39,973 nucleotides of DNA from Faecalibacterium prausnitzii (GTDB taxonomy: Bacteria; Bacillota; Clostridia; Oscillospirales; Ruminococcaceae): NCBI RefSeq assembly GCF_003287405.1, contig NZ_PRLD01000017.1, forward strand, positions 1 through 39,973, written 5' to 3'. Below, piece after piece: positions 1-6,985 of this stretch; position 1 is the stretch's first letter, and each line of letters begins with the position of its first letter. The position numbers and the translations under genes are program-made. Under the pieces are notes generated by a model, which was given only the letters and a program-made list of their open reading frames with translations, was not told the origin of the DNA and did no database searches.

Positions 1-959
1 GCAGCACCGCAGCCCAGTGCAAACCCAGCAGCAACTGCTGCAAGCCCGGCAAAAAGCGCCTCCCACAGGCACATGAGCCGGAGATCCCGATTCTTAGCCC
101 CCAGCGTCAGGAAGGTATTGATGGTATGTATACGCTTGTGCAGAACGATCAGAAAATACTGCGCCACTGCAAAAAAGCTGACCAGAATCGCTGCGACCAG
201 CAAAAAGCGCAGGGAGAACGAAACGGTATCCTCCTGCGGGTAGGCATACTCGTTTGCCACTAAAGCAGGGTCGGTTGAAGCGGTCACGGGTGCGGCTGCA
301 TTCAAGTAATAAAACGTCTGGAACTTTTGCCCGTCTATGGCAAGCGGCTCTGCTACAATGCCGCTGACGGTCAGATTGCCGTTCAGATTCCAATACACAT
401 CATAGGCAGGCAAAACGCCGCACAGAGTATAGGCTTTTTCCATCACTGCGCCAGAGCCCGCCAGCGGGTCGTAATCATTGGCAGCGACCTTCAGCGTGAC
501 CGTCTGCCCTACGTCATAGGAGCAGCCCAGCGCATCCAGCAGTGTCGTCGTCATGGCGATCTCATCGGGCTGCGTGGGGAAATCACCGCTGATCGGCACG
601 ATACGTCCCAGCTGTGCAAAGGTATCGTCTACCGTTCCGATCCCGCCCGCCACACCATCGTCTGCACCGAGAACGATTCCGTTTTGGGTCACTGTGCTGA
701 CCTGTGCGGATGCGGGCAAGGCGTTTTGTACCTGTGCGGCATCCTCAGCTGTATCCGACAAACGCAGGTACTGCCATTCGCCATATAACTCACAGCGGGT
801 GTCCTGCAATACCTGTGCAGAACTGACGGAGTAGATCACCGCCGCTGTCAGGAACGAGAAAACCAGTGTCAGCAAAAGCAGCAATAGGCTGGTCTGCTTC
901 TTGCGGCCAAGCATCCCACGAAACGCCAGAATGATAGATGGACTTTCTTTGATTTTCAT
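1..959 (-). CDS. FtsX-like ABC transporter permease (5' part, runs off the window)
   Basis: The minus-strand frame opens with ATG at 959 behind an AGGG site and stays open to the window edge, giving at least 319 residues of the N-terminal part. It starts with a short basic segment (KIKESPSIILAFRGMLGRKK), followed by a long hydrophobic helix at about residues 22-45. An extracellular domain of about 190 residues follows, then a second membrane segment near residue 245 and the start of a third near residue 290. This is the layout of the MacB/FtsX permease family (TM1, periplasmic core, TM2-3). The ATPase partner is not in view and probably lies beyond the left edge. The substrate cannot be read. 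The gene is divergent from the polysaccharide/GG-peptide genes, so a shared role in peptide handling is only a guess. Confidence 0.8.
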   Translation of the reverse strand, partial: MKIKESPSIILAFRGMLGRKKQTSLLLLLLTLVFSFLTAAVIYSVSSAQVLQDTRCELYGEWQYLRLSDTAEDAAQVQNALPASAQVSTVTQNGIVLGADDGVAGGIGTVDDTFAQLGRIVPISGDFPTQPDEIAMTTTLLDALGCSYDVGQTVTLKVAANDYDPLAGSGAVMEKAYTLCGVLPAYDVYWNLNGNLTVSGIVAEPLAIDGQKFQTFYYLNAAAPVTASTDPALVANEYAYPQEDTVSFSLRFLLVAAILVSFFAVAQYFLIVLHKRIHTINTFLTLGAKNRDLRLMCLWEALFAGLAAVAAGFALGCGA

Positions 960-994
960 AAGGCACCCTCGCTGTATAAGCGAAAACACTTTGT

Positions 995-1027
995 CTCCAA
1001 AATTGTAATGCCACTCCATGTTTGGAG
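995..1027 (-). promoter_or_regulatory. Candidate promoter/operator of the FtsX permease gene
   Basis: A perfect 7-bp inverted repeat, CTCCAAA (995-1001) and TTTGGAG (1021-1027), encloses a good minus-strand -10 box TACAAT (1002-1007). It lies about 45 nt upstream of the permease start. No convincing -35 box is visible, which would fit an activator-dependent promoter. The function is inferred from position and symmetry only. Confidence 0.3.
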
Positions 1028-1029
1028 CT

Positions 1030-1540
1030 TTCCAGTTTCAATATACCATGGATTTTTTTTAAATCAAGACCTTTGGCAAAAGTGGTATGTCACACCGCTT
1101 GATGCGACCTTTTTACTGACCGCCTGTTTCAAAAAAGAAGTTGTCCTTACGATGGTGCTATCTTTATATTACGCTTTTGATCGTGGAGCAATGTATATGA
1201 ACAACCGAGAAAACAGATTTTCCCGTTTCTGTCTGCATAGATAGGTCAATGATCCTACAAACACTTGACAGCAGGACAGGAAACGAGGTAAACTATTGCA
1301 AGTATAGGCTTATTCTGTCTTTCAGAATGAGATGATTCAATAGGGCACAAATGATTGCACTGGGATCCATTGGAACCCAGAGCTTTTGCTTATATTGCGG
1401 GACAGGGCGAAATTGGTGCTGTAGCAGATCACTATTTTTCAGCAAATAAAACCCTTATTGCAAAAATATATTGTAGATCAAAAGCACTCCTCTTTCCCAG
1501 AATGACTTCACCAAAATCATAACGAAAGGTTAAAGGAAAA
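1030..1540. other. AT-rich intergenic region without a recognised gene
   Basis: About 500 bases between divergent genes. Short open frames exist (for example 1008-1244 and around 1350-1510), but they lack a ribosome site or recognisable protein. The stretch 1395-1500 reads in one frame as AYIAGQGEIGAVADHYF without a start, which could be a gene remnant. I could not assign it. The only signal I support is a possible promoter at 1265-1294. Confidence 0.4.
1265..1294 (+). promoter_or_regulatory. Possible sigma-A promoter for the GG-peptide/polysaccharide cluster
   Basis: A perfect -35 TTGACA (1265-1270) is followed after 18 nt by TAAACT (1289-1294, 4 of 6 matches to TATAAT). It lies about 245 nt upstream of the first gene of the plus-strand cluster and implies a long 5' leader. 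No terminator is visible inside the cluster before 5729, so this promoter could serve all seven genes. Confidence 0.35.
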
Positions 1541-1825
1541 ATGAACTATCCTGCCAAGTATTTTGTACTGGAACAGGGCGAGCTGCCGGAGGTATCCGGC
1601 GGCGGCTTGCTGGATGTTTTTGACCGCGTGACCGCTTATACGTTTCAGAACCAGTTTCTGGGCAGTATGCGCACTGCCGTGTGGAACTGCCTGCTGCAAA
1701 AAAGCCTGCAGCCGACGGTAGACTGGGCAAAAGACTTCTGGCAGATGTCCCTCCTGCGAAAAGCGACCTTTCTGTACGGCGGTGTCCGGTTAGGGCAGAC
1801 CGTGGCCAACTACTGGAAGATGTAA
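1541..1825 (+). CDS. Double-glycine-leader small protein, MAM-like leader (copy 1)
   Basis: 94 residues, preceded by AAAGGA. Residues 1-21 form a bacteriocin-type leader: L10, E14-L15 and V18 stand at the usual spacing before G20-G21, where a C39-peptidase ABC exporter would cut. The predicted mature part is about 73 residues, rich in aromatic residues, with one Cys (WNC). It aligns with the protein at 5433-5717: both are 94 residues with GG at 20-21, and they share R-x-A-x-W, QP-x-VD-x-x-K and RL-x-x-TV blocks. The leader resembles that of Faecalibacterium MAM (MPANYSVIAENEMTYVNGG, from memory). The next gene, a glycosyltransferase, begins 16 nt downstream, so the two are probably co-transcribed. 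No peptidase transporter is in the window. Function unknown: secreted signal, bacteriocin or surface factor are all possible. Confidence 0.75.
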   Translation: MNYPAKYFVLEQGELPEVSGGGLLDVFDRVTAYTFQNQFLGSMRTAVWNCLLQKSLQPTVDWAKDFWQMSLLRKATFLYGGVRLGQTVANYWKM

Positions 1826-1841
1826 GACGGCAGGGTGATAT

Positions 1842-2609
1842 ATGGAGAACATCAAGCTGTTGGTGGCGATGCACAAAGCGTACTGTCTGCCGGAAGATGC
1901 AGTTTATGCGCCCATTCAGGTGGGCGGTGTACATATCCCGGGCATGGAAAACGCGCTGAGAGACGACACCGGAGAGAATATCTCAAACAAAAACAGATCC
2001 TATTGTGAGCTGACTGCTCTTTACTGGGGCTGGAAAAACCTGCAGGCAGATTATCTGGGGTTGGTGCATTACCGGCGTTATTTTGCCCGCAGAATGCCCG
2101 GCGGCAGAAAGTTTGACCGCATCGCATCAGGAACCGAGATCCATGCTGCACTGGAAAAAGCCCCTGTGATCCTGCCGAAAAAGCGCAATTATTGGATCGA
2201 AACGACCTATACCCAGTACATTCACGCCCATCATAAGGAAGATCTGGATGCTGTACAGAGTATCCTTGCAGAAAGATACGCAGCCTACCTGCCGGCCTAC
2301 GCAGCTGTCATGGGGCGCACCAGCGGGCATCGGTTCAATATGTTCGTCATGCGCAGGGACATTCTGGATGCATACTGCACATGGTTGTTCGATGTGCTGG
2401 CAGAAGCCGAAAAGCGTATCGATGCAGACCGTTATGATGCGTATAATGGCCGTGTTTACGGTTTTCTGGCCGAGCGGCTGCTGGACGTCTGGATGGAAAC
2501 GAACCATATTGCGTATACGGAACTGCCCGTGGTGTTTTTGGAAAATCAGCACTGGCTCAAAAAGGGCACTGCATTTCTCAGCCGTAAAATTCGATATAGG
2601 AGACCGTAA
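1842..2609 (+). CDS. DUF4422 family glycosyltransferase
   Basis: 255 residues, the usual size for this family. Typical DUF4422 blocks are visible: the N-terminal IKLLVAMHKAY, then PIQVGG, then NISNKNRSYCELTALYWGWKN, then YLGLVHYRRYF near residue 75, and NMFVM near residue 162. DUF4422 proteins occur in capsule and exopolysaccharide loci and are taken to transfer a sugar onto a lipid-linked acceptor in the cytoplasm. The donor and acceptor sugars cannot be predicted. The start ATG has AGGGTGA 6 nt upstream. The gene ends 3 nt before the polymerase gene, so the two are almost certainly translationally linked. It is the only ordinary glycosyltransferase in the cluster. Confidence 0.88.
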   Translation: MENIKLLVAMHKAYCLPEDAVYAPIQVGGVHIPGMENALRDDTGENISNKNRSYCELTALYWGWKNLQADYLGLVHYRRYFARRMPGGRKFDRIASGTEIHAALEKAPVILPKKRNYWIETTYTQYIHAHHKEDLDAVQSILAERYAAYLPAYAAVMGRTSGHRFNMFVMRRDILDAYCTWLFDVLAEAEKRIDADRYDAYNGRVYGFLAERLLDVWMETNHIAYTELPVVFLENQHWLKKGTAFLSRKIRYRRP

Positions 2610-2612
2610 AGA

Positions 2613-3794
2613 ATGCTGGTTTATATTGCGGCCACGCTGATCTCCTGCCTGTTGGCAGTCTGGTGCGAAAAACGGAACACCGATGCTCTGAACGCTATTG
2701 ACAGCAAACAGCGCTGGGGAGCGCTTGTGCTCTGTTCCCTGCCGCTTATATTAGTAAGTGCGGCGCGGTGGGGCGTGGGCACAGATTTCCTTTATACCTA
2801 TCTGCCGGAATTCCGGGCTCTGCAGTGGCTGCGGGCAGGCGGTGGCGATGCGCTGTGTCAGGAGCTGTTTGCGCCGATGCGCGAAGAGCTTACCCGGTGG
2901 GGGCTGTATGAGAGTCCAGAGTCTGCTTTGCAGTTCTTTTTGGGTGTGCTGGACAATTGCGAGCCAGGGTATCGGGTCTTGATGGAAGCTGCTGTGGCAT
3001 TGGGCGGAAACTTTCGTCTTGTAATCGCGGCAACATCTGTTATAATAGGTCTGTGCGTTTATTATGCCATATTCACCCAGTGTTCTGCTCCGGTTCTGGC
3101 TATCTACCTCTATGTAGCCAGCAGCAATTATTTTCTCAGCATGAACATCATCCGGCAGTACATTGCCATTGGCATCGGGCTGGTGGCCGTACAGTTCATC
3201 CGGGAGAAGCGGCTCTTCCCTTTTCTGGCCTGCGTGGCGGTGGCAATGCTGTTCCACACTACAGCGGTGGTACTGCTGCCGTGTTATTTTTTGTGCCGGG
3301 TCGAGCTGAACCCCCGCTATGCCCTGTTGCTGACAGCAGGCGTGCTGGCCTGTTCTGGTGTTTTGGGTACGGCTGCTGCCTGGCTGATGCCGCGGATCGG
3401 GCTGGGATATTATGCCCGTTATCTGGGTTCTGCATGGAGTGAAGACGGCTTTGAGACGATGTTCTTTGTCATAAACCTGTGCGTTCTGCTGTTCTGCGGG
3501 CATTACTGGAATGCAGCAAAGCAGCGCTGTCCCTATTACGTTATTTGGTACAACATGACCTTGTTAGGGACTTTTGCACTGGCACTGTCCGGGGTGCTGC
3601 CGTTGATGAAACGGTTGAATTACTACTATGCAGCCCCGCAGTTCCTGCTGCTTCCGGAAGCGCTGCAGACAGAAACAGACCCGCACCGCCGCCGCATCCT
3701 GACCGGGTTGGTGGCAGTTGCCTTTGCGGCAGAAACTCTGGTAGCTGTAGTGCTGCTGAACAAAAACGAAGTGTTGCCATATCGACTGTGGTGA
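2613..3794 (+). CDS. EpsG/Wzy-like polysaccharide polymerase
   Basis: 393 residues, very hydrophobic, with roughly nine or ten membrane segments. Family-like features are RWGVGTDFLYTY near residue 50, where EpsG proteins have an R-x-x-x-GTDY-like motif, and NYFLSMNIIRQYIAIGIGL near residue 175, a block typical of EpsG proteins. The product would polymerise lipid-linked repeat units at the outer face of the membrane. It lies directly downstream of the DUF4422 gene and 24 nt upstream of the phosphoglycosyl transferase. No flippase (Wzx) or chain-length regulator (Wzz/EpsA) is present in the window, so those steps would need genes elsewhere. Confidence 0.85.
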   Translation: MLVYIAATLISCLLAVWCEKRNTDALNAIDSKQRWGALVLCSLPLILVSAARWGVGTDFLYTYLPEFRALQWLRAGGGDALCQELFAPMREELTRWGLYESPESALQFFLGVLDNCEPGYRVLMEAAVALGGNFRLVIAATSVIIGLCVYYAIFTQCSAPVLAIYLYVASSNYFLSMNIIRQYIAIGIGLVAVQFIREKRLFPFLACVAVAMLFHTTAVVLLPCYFLCRVELNPRYALLLTAGVLACSGVLGTAAAWLMPRIGLGYYARYLGSAWSEDGFETMFFVINLCVLLFCGHYWNAAKQRCPYYVIWYNMTLLGTFALALSGVLPLMKRLNYYYAAPQFLLLPEALQTETDPHRRRILTGLVAVAFAAETLVAVVLLNKNEVLPYRLW

Positions 3795-3818
3795 TCACTG
3801 CATAAAGGAGAGAAAGTC

Positions 3819-4448
3819 GTGATCAAATGCACGGAGAGGTCAGGTGTCTATCAGGCAGTCAAACGCCTTTTTGATATTCTGGCAAGTCTTGCGGCTCTGG
3901 CGGTGTTGTCCCCGCTCTTTCTGGTGATCGCCATTTTGATTTTATCAGAAGACGGCAGACCGGTTTTTTACAAACACACCCGGGTGGGCAAGGGTGGAAA
4001 AACATTTCAGATGTACAAATTCCGCACAATGTATCAGGACCGGAGGATCGTTCTGACCCCGGAGCAGCAGGTGGAGCTGCAGCAGGAGTTCAAACTGGAA
4101 AACGATCCCCGTGTGACCCGGATCGGCAGCAAGCTGCGGATGTCCAGTCTGGATGAGCTGCCGCAGCTGCTGAACATCCTGAAAGGCGATATGAGCTTTG
4201 TGGGGCCGCGGCCCATTATGGAGCGGGAATTTGAATTTTATACTCCGGCGGAAACCGCAGCATTTCAGAGTGTCAAGCCCGGTCTGACCGGGTACTGGCA
4301 GGCGTATGCCCGCAACGATGCAACCTATCAGAGCGGGGAACGTCAGGCCATGGAGATGTACTACGTAAAGAATGTCTCCCCCTGGCTGGATATCCGTATC
4401 CTGTTCAAAACCGTAGGCGCAGTGCTGCGGAAGTCCGGTGTAAAGTAA
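3819..4448 (+). CDS. Phosphoglycosyl transferase (bacterial sugar transferase family)
   Basis: 209 residues, starting with GTG behind AGGAGAG. This is the small monotopic type (PglC/EpsL/RfbP C-terminal domain). One re-entrant hydrophobic helix lies at about residues 20-43, followed by the amphipathic FQMYKFRTM block (63-71). The catalytic Asp-Glu pair is in LDELPQ (D112, E113), with GPRP at 129-132 and PGLTGYWQ near residue 150. The enzyme transfers a sugar-1-phosphate from a UDP-sugar to undecaprenyl phosphate, the first committed step of a lipid-linked repeat unit. Together with one glycosyltransferase and one polymerase it could support a very simple repeat. All key residues are present. 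Confidence 0.93.
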   Translation: MIKCTERSGVYQAVKRLFDILASLAALAVLSPLFLVIAILILSEDGRPVFYKHTRVGKGGKTFQMYKFRTMYQDRRIVLTPEQQVELQQEFKLENDPRVTRIGSKLRMSSLDELPQLLNILKGDMSFVGPRPIMEREFEFYTPAETAAFQSVKPGLTGYWQAYARNDATYQSGERQAMEMYYVKNVSPWLDIRILFKTVGAVLRKSGVK

Positions 4449-4484
4449 GGCAGTAAGGCAACTTGTAAAAAGGAAGCAGCGTTT

Positions 4485-5300
4485 ATGAAGAAAGCACTGA
4501 AAAAAACGTTGTGTGGGATCGGATCGTGTGCGGTAGTGGCAGGTGGTCTGCTGTATTTTAGAGCTCATACAGAGCCATCGCCTTTGCCCGTCAGTGAACC
4601 TCCGGCTGCACAGAGTGCGGTCTCTGAGCCGGAAAGCAATTCGTCGACAGATACAGCAAAAGAAGACGTTGAGACCCTGATCCAAGACGGCGAGAACATG
4701 AGCAGCTCGGAAGTGGAAGAACTGCTTGAAAAGATCGCCGCACAGGAAGAAAATGCTGCCGGAAGTGAAGCATCTGCTGCAGCCAGTTCATCCCGTCCGG
4801 TGGGGGCTTCCAGTGCAGATACCAGCACGGCTGCGGTCTCCAGTTCTGTTGTATCGCAAAGCCAGAGCACATCCGCTGCTGCTTCTCATCCACAGCAGGA
4901 CGAATGCGACGCGCAGATCGAAGCGCTGGTAGCGCAGCTGTACCAGCAGCAGGAGCGCTATGAACGGGAGCTGCTGGAGATCATCCGGCAGGCACATCAG
5001 GAGTATGTTGCTTACCCAGAAGATCAGCGCAGCCTGATTTTGAAAGTACAGGTCGTTCTTGGAAAAACAAATGTTCTGACGGCGATGGAAAAGGACTGCG
5101 ATGCCGAAGTGAATAATATATGCAGCCAGATGACGGCTATTCTCAAGGCAAATGGTCGGGATACTGCCATCGTGCGGGAAGTAAAAAAGACATACACCGA
5201 TAAAAAAGCAGAACTCAAGCAGGAACTTATCCGTCAGACTTACAGCGGCGGCGATGGCAGCGGTTCGGCCGGGCATTGGCTGTATGATCGGCTGGAATGA
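4485..5300 (+). CDS. Membrane-anchored protein with Ser/Ala linker and helical C-terminal domain, function unknown
   Basis: 271 residues. A short basic N-terminus (MKKALKKTLCGIG) leads into one hydrophobic segment at about residues 8-25 (signal anchor or uncleaved signal). There follows a Ser/Ala/Glu-rich low-complexity stretch (about 30-138), which looks like a wall-spanning linker. The C-terminal domain (about 139-250) is helical and probably coiled-coil, rich in Gln and Glu (LYQQQERYERELLEIIRQAHQEY). I recognise no family. It sits between the phosphoglycosyl transferase and the second GG-leader gene on the same strand. The product is therefore probably an extracytoplasmic partner of polysaccharide assembly or of the peptides. 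That role is inferred from position only. Confidence 0.75.
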   Translation: MKKALKKTLCGIGSCAVVAGGLLYFRAHTEPSPLPVSEPPAAQSAVSEPESNSSTDTAKEDVETLIQDGENMSSSEVEELLEKIAAQEENAAGSEASAAASSSRPVGASSADTSTAAVSSSVVSQSQSTSAAASHPQQDECDAQIEALVAQLYQQQERYERELLEIIRQAHQEYVAYPEDQRSLILKVQVVLGKTNVLTAMEKDCDAEVNNICSQMTAILKANGRDTAIVREVKKTYTDKKAELKQELIRQTYSGGDGSGSAGHWLYDRLE

Positions 5301-5310
5301 AAATTTGTAT

Positions 5311-5407
5311 CTACAGCAGTTTGCTTTTTTAGTGCCTAAGCAGCACCCGCAAACTGCATATCGCAAGCATGATGTTTTATAGGCACTTTTTTTGAAAATC
5401 GCGATAA
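5311..5407 (+). repeat. ~98-bp structured intergenic repeat, copy A
   Basis: One of three related direct copies (others at 5786-5884 and 9386-9483). Ends resemble imperfect terminal repeats: CTACAGCA on the left and CGCGATAA on the right. Copy A has two perfect, interleaved inverted repeats: GCAGTTTGC (5316-5324) with GCAAACTGC (5349-5357), and AGTGCCTA (5331-5338) with TAGGCACT (5380-5387). The interleaving would allow a pseudoknot if transcribed. Confidence 0.75.
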
Positions 5408-5432
5408 CAAACAACGATCACGAGGTGGAATT

Positions 5433-5717
5433 ATGAAATACCCCTGCAATTACGATCTTCTCCGCGAAGAAGAAATGGTCTATATCGCTGGTGGTTCAGC
5501 GCTGGATGCATTCAACTACCTGTTTGGTGACTGGTTCCGCGATATGCTGCTTTCCGATATCCGCAATGCAACATGGGGCAGTATGCAGCAACTGAATGTA
5601 CAGCCTGTGGTGGACACCGGCAAAAAGATCGCCAGTTGGGCTTGGCCGGCACAGCTGGCCTATGGGTACGGTTTCTACCGTCTGGCGCTGACCGTAAAGA
5701 GCTTTCTGACCCAGTAA
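5433..5717 (+). CDS. Double-glycine-leader small protein, MAM-like leader (copy 2)
   Basis: 94 residues with a good GAGGTGG site 6 nt before ATG. The leader (residues 1-21) fits the GG consensus: L10, E14-M15 and I18 before G20-G21. It matches the pattern PxNYxxLxxxEMxYxxGG, which is close to the MAM leader recalled from Faecalibacterium. The predicted mature part has about 73 residues, rich in Trp, Tyr and Phe, with no Cys. It shares R-x-A-x-W, QP-x-VD-x-x-K, YG and RL-x-x-TV with the protein at 1541-1825. Export would need a peptidase-containing ABC transporter, not seen here. The gene is bracketed by copies A and B of the ~98-bp repeat and followed by a terminator at 5729. A separate promoter is not evident. 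Confidence 0.8.
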   Translation: MKYPCNYDLLREEEMVYIAGGSALDAFNYLFGDWFRDMLLSDIRNATWGSMQQLNVQPVVDTGKKIASWAWPAQLAYGYGFYRLALTVKSFLTQ

Positions 5718-5728
5718 AATGAAAAAAC

Positions 5729-5788
5729 GAAGCCGTCAGAGTATCATGTGATATCTATCACACGGTACTCTGGCGGCTTCTTATTTTA
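5729..5788 (+). terminator. Rho-independent terminator closing the polysaccharide/GG-peptide cluster
   Basis: A long hairpin with arms GAAGCCG-TCAGAGTA and TACTCTGGCGGCTTC and an inner GTGATA/TATCAC pairing. The T-rich run TTATTTTAT follows. It lies 12 nt after the stop of the second GG-leader gene. Confidence 0.8.
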
Positions 5789-5884
5789 TAGCAATTCAAC
5801 TTTTTAATGCAACAGCAGCAGCATTGCATTGCATATCGCAGATATGCTGTTTGAATGTTGCACTAATTTCTTGACTTGCGATAA
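5786..5884 (+). repeat. ~98-bp structured intergenic repeat, copy B
   Basis: Direct-orientation relative of copies A and C. The ends are TTATAGCA and TGCGATAA, which are inverted repeats with one mismatch. Inside are GCATATC/GATATGC (5831-5837 and 5841-5847) with a 3-nt loop, and TGCAACA/TGTTGCA (5808-5814 and 5856-5862). The latter replaces the AGTGCCTA/TAGGCACT pairing of copy A with a different but still complementary pair. Confidence 0.72.
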
Positions 5885-5913
5885 CGATCATTCTGCTATC
5901 ACTTCGGTTCCAG

Positions 5914-6897
5914 TCACTTCACGCCTGCCTTTTTCGCGGTAAAACGCTGATACGCAGGCAGCGGCAGCAGCACATGGCCTGCCAGCGGCTGCACCTGTAC
6001 CGACACCTGCTTGCAGGGAGCACACTCGCCGTCCACGGTGGCAATGATCGGCCCGCGGCCATCTGCTGCCCGCAGGCTGACCGATTTTGCGCGGCGATAG
6101 ATAAAGTAAGGCTTTGCGGCCTCGGTGAGCTGGCCGTTTTGAAAGTGCTGGCCGTTTTTGTACAGCATCAGCAGCTTTGCAATGACCCGGCGGCTGACCT
6201 TGCGCACGATGAACACATCAAGCCAGCCGTCATCCGGCTGTGCCTCCGGCCCTGCCATAAAACCGCCGCCGTAGGCGCGGCCATTGCACACCGCGCACAT
6301 CAGGCAGTCCACGGTCAGCACCTCGCCGTCAATGACGTACTCCACCCTGCGGCCGATATGCCCGCACAGCTGTTGTACGATGGACAGTGCATAAGCTGCT
6401 TCGCCGCCGCACAGCGGGATGCGCCGGAACTTGGGGATGCCGTAGGCCACCTGTGCGTCCAGACCGGCGGCGCAGATGGTGGCAGAAAGCCCCAGACTGG
6501 TGCGCATCAGGTCGATGGGTACTGCCCCGCCTGCCAGCTGGGCGTCCAGATCCAGAAACTCCTCCTTTGTACCGTAGGTGCGCAGAAAGTCGTTGCCGCT
6601 GCCATAGGGCAGGCAGCCCACGGCGGTCTTATCAAAGCCGTGGGCACCGGTGAGCGCCTCGTTGAAGGTGCCGTCACCGCCGGCGGTAAAAATGCGCAGC
6701 TCCACCCCGGCCTTCTGGGCGGCAGCGGCGGCAGCGCGGGACAGCTCCCGGGCGTGGCCTGCGTGGGTGGTAACACGAATAGTGTAGTCCTCCGGGGCAA
6801 GCCCGGCACCGGCAGCAGCCGCCGCGATCTGCTGCGGCAGGGTGCGGGTACAATCAGCCTTTCCGGCTGTGGGGTTCAGAAGAAACAGCGTGTGCAT
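5914..6897 (-). CDS. Diacylglycerol/lipid kinase family protein (DagK/YegS/BmrU-like)
   Basis: 327 residues from ATG at 6897, which has GGGAGGA 7 nt upstream. A longer frame to 6960 exists but would start inside the promoter -35 box, so I use 6897. Family motifs are LLNPTAGK near the N-terminus, TAGGDGTFNEALTG near residue 75 (the GGDGT nucleotide motif) and LPYGSGNDFLRTYG near residue 100. Such enzymes phosphorylate diacylglycerol or related lipids with ATP at the membrane; in Firmicutes DgkB recycles diacylglycerol from lipoteichoic acid synthesis. The exact lipid cannot be told. It is a single gene with its own promoter, and copy B of the ~98-bp repeat lies just beyond its stop. Confidence 0.9.
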   Translation of the reverse strand: MHTLFLLNPTAGKADCTRTLPQQIAAAAAGAGLAPEDYTIRVTTHAGHARELSRAAAAAAQKAGVELRIFTAGGDGTFNEALTGAHGFDKTAVGCLPYGSGNDFLRTYGTKEEFLDLDAQLAGGAVPIDLMRTSLGLSATICAAGLDAQVAYGIPKFRRIPLCGGEAAYALSIVQQLCGHIGRRVEYVIDGEVLTVDCLMCAVCNGRAYGGGFMAGPEAQPDDGWLDVFIVRKVSRRVIAKLLMLYKNGQHFQNGQLTEAAKPYFIYRRAKSVSLRAADGRGPIIATVDGECAPCKQVSVQVQPLAGHVLLPLPAYQRFTAKKAGVK

Positions 6898-6931
6898 CGG
6901 GGATCCTCCCTGTTGTAACTCTATTTCCTCT

Positions 6932-6960
6932 ATAATAGTCGAAAACCGCGCCGGTTGCAA
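6932..6960 (-). promoter_or_regulatory. Promoter of the lipid kinase gene
   Basis: Minus-strand -35 TTGCAA (6955-6960), 17-nt spacer, -10 TATTAT (6932-6937). The predicted transcript starts about 30 nt before the ATG at 6897, which supports that start. Confidence 0.6.
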
Positions 6961-6985
6961 GCAAAAATGCTATTTTGCTATTTTC

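Noticed and set aside
1008-1244. A 78-residue frame upstream of the GG-peptide cluster
   Set aside because: No ribosome site, atypical composition, and it overlaps the candidate promoter of the permease gene.
6898-6960. Longer N-terminus for the lipid kinase
   Set aside because: The extra codons cover the predicted promoter and lack a ribosome site. ATG at 6897 has GGGAGGA at proper spacing and gives the normal family start.
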